Assembly: GCA_024636355.1 (NCBI GenBank)
Contig: JAGXHH010000215.1
Location: forward strand, 1-18,868
Direction: 5' to 3'
DNA length: 18,868 nucleotides
Source: Desulfobacteraceae bacterium
GTDB lineage: Bacteria > Desulfobacterota > Desulfobacteria > Desulfobacterales > Desulfosalsimonadaceae
The position numbers were made by a program, and so were the translations under genes. Positions 12,473 through 18,868 of this stretch are shown here, in pieces. Within the stretch, counting starts at the first letter, position 1, and every line of letters starts with the position of its first letter. The notes beneath the pieces are model-generated. The model made no database searches and had not been told where the DNA came from. It worked only from the letters and a program-made list of their open reading frames with translations.

Positions 12473-13234
12473 ATGGCCGCCGAACCCGTTATCGAATTGA
12501 CCGACGTATCGTTTTCTTACAACGGACAGCCGGTCCTCAAAAACGTCTCCTTCACGGTGGAACAAACGGATTTTCTGGCCGTGATCGGCCCGAACGGCGG
12601 CGGGAAATCGACCCTGATCAAACTGGTCCTCGGCCTTTTAAAACCCGATTCCGGACGCATCCGGGTCTTCGGCAAAACGCCCCGCAAGGTCTCACACCGG
12701 TTCGGCTACGTTCCCCAGGACACTTCGATCAACAAGTCGTTTCCCATTTCGGTCATGGATGTGGTGCTGATGGGCCGGCTGCGCCATCACGGCCGATCCC
12801 GGGTGGCCGCCTCGGACCGAAAGCGGGCGATCAAAACGTTGGAAATGCTGGGTTTAAACGGTTTCGAGAACCGGAAAATCGATGATCTGTCCGGCGGCCA
12901 GAACGAGCGCGTTTTCATCGCCCGGGCCCTTACGACCGATCCGGATATTCTCATACTCGACGAGCCGACGGCCGGCGTCGATACCGGGGGGCAAACCGAA
13001 CTCTATTCCCTGCTCAAGAAGCTCAACGAAACCAAAACCATCCTCGTGGTCAGTCATGACCTGATGGTTATGTCGAGCTATGTAAAAACCGTCGCCTGCG
13101 TCAACCAGCACGTCCACTATCACGACAGCAACGAGCTCACCGATGCCATGCTTGAAATGGGATACCAGTGTCCGGTCGATCTTATCGCCCACGGCATGCC
13201 GCACCGGATCTTGAAGACCCACAAGGATTTTTAG
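12473..13234 (+). CDS. znuC: Zinc ABC transporter, ATP-binding protein
   Basis: A 253-residue ABC ATPase that powers zinc import at the inner face of the membrane. All core motifs are intact: Walker A GPNGGGKST (39-47), Q-loop Q82 in GYVPQD, signature LSGGQ (139-143, followed by NERVFIARAL), Walker B ILILDEP (159-165), D-loop AGVD and switch histidine H195 in VVSHD. The C-terminal segment (VACVNQHVHYHD and HGMPHRIL) is histidine-rich, as in ZnuC-type proteins of the FepC/ZnuC branch. It starts 2 bases after znuA and ends 1 base before znuB, so the three are transcribed and translated as a unit. Confidence 0.95.
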   Translation: MAAEPVIELTDVSFSYNGQPVLKNVSFTVEQTDFLAVIGPNGGGKSTLIKLVLGLLKPDSGRIRVFGKTPRKVSHRFGYVPQDTSINKSFPISVMDVVLMGRLRHHGRSRVAASDRKRAIKTLEMLGLNGFENRKIDDLSGGQNERVFIARALTTDPDILILDEPTAGVDTGGQTELYSLLKKLNETKTILVVSHDLMVMSSYVKTVACVNQHVHYHDSNELTDAMLEMGYQCPVDLIAHGMPHRILKTHKDF

Positions 13235-13235
13235 A

Positions 13236-14093
13236 TTGATCGATGCCCTGCAATTCGAATTCATGCGCAACGCGCTCTTCGCCGGTCTGTTTGCCAGCCT
13301 GATCTGCGGCATCATCGGCTCCTTCGTGGTCGTCAACCGGCTGGTGTTCCTGACCGGCGGCATCGCCCATGCAGCCTACGGCGGTATCGGACTCGCCTTT
13401 TATTTCGGCATACCCTATATTTACGGGACTATCGGCGTCGCCCTGGTGGCAGCCCTGCTGATGACGGCCGTAACGCTTAAATCAAAGACCCGGTCCGATA
13501 CCTTCATCGGCGTCCTGTGGGCCGTGGGCATGGCCCTTGGCGTTATCCTTCTCGATCTGACGCCGGGCTATCATGCGGACCTGATGAGCTACCTGTTCGG
13601 CAGCATCCTGGCAGTCCCCACCGCCGATATCTGGTGGATGATCGCCCTCGGGGCGGTCACGCTGGTGATCACGGTCTACTTTTACCGCGACATCCTGGCG
13701 ATCTCCTATGATGCGGAATTCGCAAGGCTGCGCGGGGTGCCGGTAAACCTGCTCTATTTCACCTTTATCGCCCTCGTGGCGCTTTCCATCGTATTTATCA
13801 TCCGGGTCGTCGGGCTGATCCTGGTGATCGCCCTTCTGACGATCCCGCCGTACATAGCGGAAAAATACGTCGGATCACTCCGGATGATGATGATCGTATC
13901 CATCGTGTTATCGGTCATCTTCAATGTATCCGGCCTCTGGATGGCCTACAGTTATGACCTGACATCCGGGGCGGCGATCATCATGGTGGCGGCCGCCGGA
14001 TTTTTTGCTTCCTTCGGCCTTGATTTCCTGATTTCCCGTTTCCGGAAACCGCCCGAAACCGAAGAACCGGACAGGCAGCCGGCCTGCCGGTGA
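13236..14093 (+). CDS. znuB: Zinc ABC transporter, permease
   Basis: A 285-residue polytopic inner-membrane protein of the ABC-3 family with about eight hydrophobic helices. The first region (FMRNALFAGLFASLICGIIG and SFVVVNRLVFLTGGIAHA) is the family's hallmark. The cytoplasmic stretch YDAEFARLRGVP (about 153-164) matches the conserved coupling region that contacts the ATPase. VVGLILVIALLTIPPYIAEKY follows as in ZnuB/TroC/MntB. I keep the TTG at 13236 as the start because AAGGA lies 8 bases upstream and the residues MIDALQFEF align with family starts; ATG 13263 is the fallback. The last 15 residues are hydrophilic. Operon partner of znuA and znuC; a repeat follows at once. Confidence 0.94.
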   Translation: MIDALQFEFMRNALFAGLFASLICGIIGSFVVVNRLVFLTGGIAHAAYGGIGLAFYFGIPYIYGTIGVALVAALLMTAVTLKSKTRSDTFIGVLWAVGMALGVILLDLTPGYHADLMSYLFGSILAVPTADIWWMIALGAVTLVITVYFYRDILAISYDAEFARLRGVPVNLLYFTFIALVALSIVFIIRVVGLILVIALLTIPPYIAEKYVGSLRMMMIVSIVLSVIFNVSGLWMAYSYDLTSGAAIIMVAAAGFFASFGLDFLISRFRKPPETEEPDRQPACR

Positions 14094-14095
14094 CT

Positions 14096-14241
14096 CCGCT
14101 TCGCTTCAATAATTATCAATTCGCAATTAGCAATTCACTATTCACAATTTGCCTTTGATTTAATTCCGAATCAATTGTGAATTGTGAATAGCTAACTTTG
14201 AATTGCGAATTAAAAAAATCGGTTATCTGGTTCGCTCCAGT
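14096..14241. repeat. A+T-rich dispersed repeat (copy 2) with inverted half
   Basis: Bases 14096-14160 match 4721-4785 at 58 of 65 positions. The following stretch 14165-14210 (AATTGTGAATTGTGAATAGC ... AATTGCGAATT) is an imperfect inverse of it, so the whole forms a long hairpin. It ends in GGTTATCTGGTTCGCTCCAG (14221-14240), which is shared with 9738-9758. It begins within 3 bases of the znuB stop and could end the znu transcript. Confidence 0.8.
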
Positions 14242-14283
14242 GATGGGCAACCCTAAACTTTCTGGCGCCAAAGAGATTGAGTC

Positions 14284-14348
14284 TTCTCTCGCAGAGACGC
14301 TGGGAGCGCAGAGGAACTCTCCGCGTCCTCAGCGGCTCTGCGAGAGAA
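14284..14348. repeat. CTCTCGCAGAG hairpin repeat
   Basis: A perfect 13-bp inverted repeat, TTCTCTCGCAGAG (14284-14296) and CTCTGCGAGAGAA (14336-14348), has an imperfectly paired interior (CGCTGGGAGCGCAGAG against CTCCGCGTCCTCAGCG). It is related in design to the ACAGAGG hairpins. The remaining stretch up to 14515 holds no gene. Confidence 0.8.
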
Positions 14349-14515
14349 ATCATTAACCGGAGTTTTCCCGAACCAGAAAAAAAATCCTTAAATTCCGAAA
14401 AATTATCTGGTATACGCTTATTGACCGTTCAGGTAACCGAAACGGTCCAAATCTCAAAGCAATGAAAAGGTCATCGTCCCCCCGGTAACCTTTCTGGTCA
14501 TTTTTCCGAAAATAC

Positions 14516-15709
14516 ATGTTTCTCGACGCAAACATCAGCCGGACATCCACAGACGGTCACTTCTATATCGACCTGCGCCGCCACCTGGACGTCTACCTCA
14601 AGTATGCCCCGTGGACGGACGGCATCCGGATATACCGCCACGATGCGGGAAAATGGGTCCTCGAACCGAAAGACCCGGACATCCCGCTGATCAACTCCGC
14701 CCACAATGCACTTCCCGCCCTGCCGATACACTGTTTCCTGAGCACCGTCCCCGAACCTGTCCGGCAGTGCCTGGCCCCGTTTTCATACCTGCAGACCACC
14801 ATGCTGCGGATCTGCTCATTTTCGCCAAACGCTCGCGATCTCGCCCGAAACATCCCGCTGCTCCTCTGGCTGGCAGCAGATGCGGTGGAAAAAGAAAAGT
14901 GGCCGGAAGCATCCCGGGGCGTATCCCCGGAAGCCGCAATTGACGAGCTCCTGGGCAGAAAACGCAAACAAATCCTCCAGCTACTGTTCGGCACCGGAAA
15001 CGCCTGCACGGTCCGGTTCCTGAAAAAGATCCGTTTGCTCGGAGGCGAGCGCGATGAACTCAAACTCATCGACCGGGCCATCCGGACGGGACTGCCGGAG
15101 ACGTTTCGCCACTGGACAACCGTCCCGATCCATCTCCTTGCCATTCTCGAACGATTCCCGGAAATGGCCGGATCAAAACTGCTGCTCTCCTTTGCCGGCA
15201 GGCAGTACGATTCCCTGCAGAACAGCGTTTCCAAGGCGTATTCCACGGGTCGGCTCTGGGAGGATGTCTATTATATGGGCCGGGTCCTGGAAATCGGAGA
15301 TGCCGCTAAAACCCTGAACACCTGCGCCTCTGTCGATGCGCTGCAACGGGTGCACGACCGGTGGACCGCGGCCCTGAACCGTAAAAAAACCATCGCTTCC
15401 TCGGGGGCTGTTTTCCCGACCCCGCCGATTGCCGGAAATCGCGATATCCATCCGATCCGGACCGTCGACGATCTTCTGGCCGAGGGGCGGCTGATGCACC
15501 ATTGCGTTGGGGGATATGTTGAAAAAGTTTTGAGCGGGGCCAGCTATATTTACCGGGTCACCTCTCCCGAACGGGCCACACTGGAGCTCACCGGCTTCGG
15601 CAAACAGATGCAGATCGCCCAACTCAGACTGGCCCATAACCAGATGCCTTCAAAAAACACCTACCAGACCGTGCGCAACTGGCTCAATGCCCGACTGGCG
15701 GTGAATTAA
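14516..15709 (+). CDS. PcfJ-like protein
   Basis: A 397-residue soluble protein. Its C-terminal quarter matches the PcfJ-like domain: TVDDLLAEGRLMHHCVGGYV (from about 315), with MHHCVGGY at 327-334. Then come SGASYIYRVTSPERATLEL, a QIAQLRLAHNQMPSKNT segment and a final Trp helix (VRNWLNARL). The N-terminal 300 residues are helical and unassigned. PcfJ-like proteins were named from a conjugative plasmid and occur in chromosomes too; their biochemical role is not established. The conserved Met-His-x-Cys-Val-Gly cluster and PERATLE suggest a nuclease-like or metal site (inference). ATG 14516 has no strong ribosome site. No plasmid or transfer genes are nearby, so its plasmid association does not explain this locus. 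Confidence 0.85.
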   Translation: MFLDANISRTSTDGHFYIDLRRHLDVYLKYAPWTDGIRIYRHDAGKWVLEPKDPDIPLINSAHNALPALPIHCFLSTVPEPVRQCLAPFSYLQTTMLRICSFSPNARDLARNIPLLLWLAADAVEKEKWPEASRGVSPEAAIDELLGRKRKQILQLLFGTGNACTVRFLKKIRLLGGERDELKLIDRAIRTGLPETFRHWTTVPIHLLAILERFPEMAGSKLLLSFAGRQYDSLQNSVSKAYSTGRLWEDVYYMGRVLEIGDAAKTLNTCASVDALQRVHDRWTAALNRKKTIASSGAVFPTPPIAGNRDIHPIRTVDDLLAEGRLMHHCVGGYVEKVLSGASYIYRVTSPERATLELTGFGKQMQIAQLRLAHNQMPSKNTYQTVRNWLNARLAVN

Positions 15710-15725
15710 CCCTGATCCCTAAACG

Positions 15726-16250
15726 GTGTTTACTAAAATTATGTTCGATTTTTTGAAAAAACCATATTATAAATTCAGTATAAGACGATGCGGGTGCCGG
15801 AAAACCAACCGGCGCAGCATGACGCTTGTACTGGCGTTCATTGGCCTGTCCTTCGCCTTTTCCGGCTGCGCCACGTGGGTTCCGTCCGGAAACGACCAGC
15901 CGATTTCCGCTATGGTCGAGTTGTACCGGGGTCCGCTCGATCATCTCAATGCGGTCCGGTCCGGCACATGCCCCATGCACCCGTCGTGTTCGTCTTATGC
16001 TTTGCAAGCCACTGAAAAAAAAGGGGTTTTCGTTGGCTGGATGATGGCGTTCGACCGGTTGCTCAGATGTGGTCGGGACGAGTTGAACTATGCGCCTAAA
16101 ATTCCAGTTAACGGCAAGTGGAGATACCATGACCCGATAGGGGCCAACGATCTCTGGTCGAAAAAATCCGACACGCTGCCCCGTTTCAACAGCCAACCGG
16201 AATTACAGGAGAACCCATGGGTGCCCAGACCGACATCTACCGATCCGTAA
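15726..16250 (+). CDS. YidD-domain putative lipoprotein
   Basis: Counted from GTG 15726 the protein has 174 residues. A hydrophobic stretch TLVLAFIGLSFAFSGC ends in a lipobox-like FSGC (Cys48), so membrane anchoring through a lipid is likely. It is followed by a YidD-like domain: LYRGPLDHLNAVRSGTCPMH, then PSCSSYALQATEKKG, then FDRLLRC (residues 66-115). These match the family's CRF.PTCS.Y...A and RilRC signatures. YidD proteins aid membrane protein insertion and normally lie beside rnpA and yidC; neither is here, and the C-terminal 60 residues are extra. The start is uncertain: GTG 15726, ATG 15741 and ATG 15819 (close to the signal core) are all possible. The 3' end overlaps icmF by 34 bp, so both genes are likely co-transcribed. 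Confidence 0.72.
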   Translation: MFTKIMFDFLKKPYYKFSIRRCGCRKTNRRSMTLVLAFIGLSFAFSGCATWVPSGNDQPISAMVELYRGPLDHLNAVRSGTCPMHPSCSSYALQATEKKGVFVGWMMAFDRLLRCGRDELNYAPKIPVNGKWRYHDPIGANDLWSKKSDTLPRFNSQPELQENPWVPRPTSTDP

Positions 16251-18868
16251 ACCCCATCCGCATCATTACCGCCACGTCGCTTTTCGACGGACATGATGCG
16301 GCCATAAACATTATGCGCCGCATCCTCCAGGACAGCGGTGCGGAAGTCATTCATCTCGGCCACAACCGATCCGTGGCCGAAGTCGTCAATGCCGCCGTAG
16401 AAGAAGATGTCCAGGGGATCGCCCTGTCGAGCTACCAGGGCGGCCACATGGAATTTTTCAAGTACATGCATGACATGCTCGTGGAAAAAGGCGCCGGGCA
16501 TATCAAGATTTTCGGCGGCGGCGGCGGCGTAATCGTTCCCGACGAAATAAAGGAGCTCGAAGCCTACGGCATCACCAAAATCTATTCCCCGGCCGACGGA
16601 TCGAAGATGGGTCTGCAGGGGATGATCAACCACATGCTGGAGCTGATGGATTTTTCAACGGTCGACTGGCAGCACATCGATGCGAAAGCCGCCGACCGGG
16701 ACAATCCACTCGCCGTGGCCCGCCTGATATCGGCTGCCGAAGACGCCCTGATAAAAAGCAACGGCAAGATCGACGAACTCAGAGACCAGATCCGGGGCCG
16801 ACTGCCCGAGCGCACCATTCCGGCCATCGGGCTGACCGGCACCGGCGGGGCCGGAAAATCGTCATTGACCGATGAACTCGTGCTGCGCCTGCTCCATGAC
16901 AATCCGGACCTTCACATCGGAATCCTCTGCTGCGACCCGTCGCGCCGGAAGACCGGCGGGGCGCTGCTCGGCGACCGGATCCGGATGAACGCCATCGACA
17001 CGCCCCGGGTCTTCATGCGGAGCATGGCCGTGCGCCGCACCAGCTTCGAACTGCCCACCGTGCTGCCGGATGCGGTCGATATCTTAAAGGCCGCCGGCAT
17101 GGACCTGATCATTATCGAAACCGCCGGCATCGGCCAGGGTTCTTCGAATGTATTCGATCTCACCGATCTTTCCCTCTACGTGATGACCGCCGATTACGGG
17201 GCGGCCACCCAGCTCGAAAAAATCGACATGCTCGATTACGCCGATATCGTGGTGATCAACAAGTTCGACAAACAGGGGAGCGAAGACGCGGTGCGCGATA
17301 TCCGCAAGCAGGTCCAGCGCAACCGGAAAGCCTTTGAGGTCAAACCCGAACAGATGCCGGTATTCGGCACGATCGCCGCAAAATTCAACGACGACGGCGT
17401 CACCGCCATGTACCATTTCCTCCTCGACACCCTGGCCGACAAAACCGGCATCCGGTTTACATCGAATTTGCCGGTACCCGGCGTCCGGGAATCGTCATCC
17501 AAGTCGATCATCGTGCCACCGGAGCGCACCCGGTACCTTTCGGAAATTTCCGAAACCCTGCGGCATTATCACCAGGAAACAAAAACGCAAGCCGAAGCGG
17601 TCCGCAAGGCCTGGCACCTGGAAAAAGCGGCGGAAACCCTTTCGAAAGACAGCTTGCCAGGGGACACCGAAGCGCTGCTGGCCCGTCTCAAATCCGAAAT
17701 CGAAAACGCCGAAACCGCTGTCCGGCCGGACACGAAAAAACTGCTCGATCAATGGCAGGAAACCAAGGCGGCCTACTCCGGGGATGAATTCGTCTACCGG
17801 GTGCGGGACCGTGAAATCCGCGTGCCGCTGTACACCGAGACCCTGTCGCACCTGAAACTCCCCAAAATCGCCCTGCCCGGCTACTCCGACCCGGGAGATC
17901 TCTACGCCTGGATGCGCAGGGAAAACGTCCCCGGCGGTTTTCCGTTTACCGCCGGCGTGTTTCCGTTAAAGCGCGTCGACGAGGAACCGACCCGGATGTT
18001 TGCCGGCGAAGGTGATCCTGAGCGGACCAACCGGAGGTTCCGCCTGCTGTCCGGCTCATACCCGGCACAGCGCCTGTCCCCGGCTTTCGACTCGGTCACG
18101 CTCTATGGTTTTGATCCCGATCCACGGCCGGATATTTACGGCAAGGTCGGGACCTCGGGCGTCAGCGTCTGCAATATTGAAGACGTGAAAGTGCTTTACA
18201 GCGGATTTGACCTTTCCGCGCCGAACACATCGGTGTCGATGACCATCAACGGCCCGGCCCCTATGATGCTGGCCATGTTCTTAAACACCGCCATCGATCA
18301 GCGGATGGCCCGCTATGAAGAAAAAATCGGGCGGCAGCCGAACGCAGATGAGGCCGCAAAGATCCGCGAAGAAGTCTTCTGCAATGTCCGCGGCACCGTG
18401 CAGGCCGATATCCTGAAGGAAGACCAGGGGCAGAACACCTGCATTTTCTCCATTGATTTCGCCCTCAAAATGATGGGCGACATCCAGCAGTATTTTATCG
18501 ACAACAGCGTCAAGAATTTCTATTCGGTATCGATTTCCGGCTACCACATCGCCGAAGCCGGGGCAAATCCGATCTCCCAGCTCGCCTTTACCCTGGCCAA
18601 CGGATTCACCTACGTGGAGTATTACCTGTCGCGCGGCATGCCGATCGACAGCTTCGCCCCGAACCTGTCGTATTTCTTCTCCTCTGGGATGGACCCGGAA
18701 TACAGCGTGATCGGCCGGGTGGCCCGGCGGATCTGGTCGGTGGCAATGAAGGAAAAGTACGGGGCGGACGTGCGTTCCCAGATGCTCAAGTACCACATCC
18801 AGACATCGGGCCGGTCGCTGCACAGCCAGGAGATCCAGTTCAACGACATCCGGACCACCCTGCAGGCC
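16217..18868 (+). CDS. icmF: Fused isobutyryl-CoA mutase (B12-dependent), 3' end beyond window
   Basis: 884 codons are open to the window edge; the family is about 1,090 residues. Order: B12-binding domain (residues about 14-145; SLFDGHDAAINIMRRIL with the cobalt-ligating His, and FGGGGGVIVPDEI). Then a MeaB-type G-protein chaperone domain: P-loop GLTGTGGAGKSS, CDPSRRKTGGALLGDRIRMN, ETAGIGQGSS and NKFD. Then a linker and the acyl-CoA mutase barrel from about 555 (GYSDPGDLYAWMRRENVPGG). F595 in RMFAGEG and Q739 in DQGQNTCIF, 144 residues apart, correspond to F598/Q742 of IcmF; methylmalonyl-CoA mutase has Tyr and Arg there. It thus interconverts isobutyryl- and butyryl-CoA (or related branched acyl-CoAs). 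ATG 16217 follows AGGAGAA. Confidence 0.95.
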   Translation, partial: MGAQTDIYRSVNPIRIITATSLFDGHDAAINIMRRILQDSGAEVIHLGHNRSVAEVVNAAVEEDVQGIALSSYQGGHMEFFKYMHDMLVEKGAGHIKIFGGGGGVIVPDEIKELEAYGITKIYSPADGSKMGLQGMINHMLELMDFSTVDWQHIDAKAADRDNPLAVARLISAAEDALIKSNGKIDELRDQIRGRLPERTIPAIGLTGTGGAGKSSLTDELVLRLLHDNPDLHIGILCCDPSRRKTGGALLGDRIRMNAIDTPRVFMRSMAVRRTSFELPTVLPDAVDILKAAGMDLIIIETAGIGQGSSNVFDLTDLSLYVMTADYGAATQLEKIDMLDYADIVVINKFDKQGSEDAVRDIRKQVQRNRKAFEVKPEQMPVFGTIAAKFNDDGVTAMYHFLLDTLADKTGIRFTSNLPVPGVRESSSKSIIVPPERTRYLSEISETLRHYHQETKTQAEAVRKAWHLEKAAETLSKDSLPGDTEALLARLKSEIENAETAVRPDTKKLLDQWQETKAAYSGDEFVYRVRDREIRVPLYTETLSHLKLPKIALPGYSDPGDLYAWMRRENVPGGFPFTAGVFPLKRVDEEPTRMFAGEGDPERTNRRFRLLSGSYPAQRLSPAFDSVTLYGFDPDPRPDIYGKVGTSGVSVCNIEDVKVLYSGFDLSAPNTSVSMTINGPAPMMLAMFLNTAIDQRMARYEEKIGRQPNADEAAKIREEVFCNVRGTVQADILKEDQGQNTCIFSIDFALKMMGDIQQYFIDNSVKNFYSVSISGYHIAEAGANPISQLAFTLANGFTYVEYYLSRGMPIDSFAPNLSYFFSSGMDPEYSVIGRVARRIWSVAMKEKYGADVRSQMLKYHIQTSGRSLHSQEIQFNDIRTTLQA

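Noticed and set aside
16530..16545. GGC repeat tract in icmF as a microsatellite
   Set aside because: It encodes the glycine-rich loop of the B12-binding domain, which is conserved protein sequence.

Overview
The window looks like chromosomal DNA of a Gram-negative, repeat-rich anaerobe, most likely a Desulfobacterota (Desulfobacteria) member. The reasons are a secreted DsrE-type protein, a fused B12-dependent acyl-CoA mutase, a lipoprotein and periplasmic binding protein, and many dispersed palindromic repeats of kinds I associate with those genomes. The taxonomic call is inference. Most of the window is G+C-rich. About 5.46-8.35 kb is clearly A+T-rich and reads as acquired DNA.

Layout. (1) 1-413: 3' end of a propionyl/acetyl-CoA synthetase-type gene. 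(2) 414-2700: a repeat field holding a sugar/maltose O-acetyltransferase (minus strand) and a secreted DsrE-like protein. (3) 2626-5455: two broken copies of the 5' end of a THEP1-type NTPase gene, about 2.15 kb apart. They bracket a two-gene minus-strand operon of unknown function and an SDR protein that lacks the catalytic tyrosine. The second NTPase copy carries a nested palindrome of REPIN type. (4) 5456-8350: an A+T-rich cassette of a zinc-ribbon/HEPN (DUF4145) protein, a pentapeptide-repeat two-TM channel with an odd pore sequence, and a Pol-beta-type nucleotidyltransferase whose start overlaps the channel stop by 4 bp. The nucleotidyltransferase ends in an attC-like hairpin. This is the best candidate for an undescribed system, plausibly anti-phage or abortive infection. 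(5) 8352-10071: a LysR regulator that has lost its DNA-binding end to a repeat, and a small acidic conserved protein. (6) 10072-11307: a protein related to the ATP-binding half of PEP synthase/PPDK but without the phosphohistidine half. (7) 11491-14093: a complete zinc-type ABC transporter operon (znuA-znuC-znuB) behind a recognisable promoter. (8) 14516-15709: a PcfJ-like protein. (9) 15726-16250: a YidD-domain putative lipoprotein overlapping the next gene. (10) 16217-end: icmF, fused isobutyryl-CoA mutase, cut by the window edge. Its two substrate-specificity residues (F595, Q739) argue against methylmalonyl-CoA mutase.

The acyl-CoA synthetase and IcmF at the two ends both belong to short-chain acyl-CoA metabolism, but about 16 kb of unrelated material separates them. 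The three Znu genes form one transport system. At least six families of short palindromic repeats fill the intergenic gaps, and several have damaged or re-bounded genes: the maa stop codon, the LysR 5' end and the NTPase middle.
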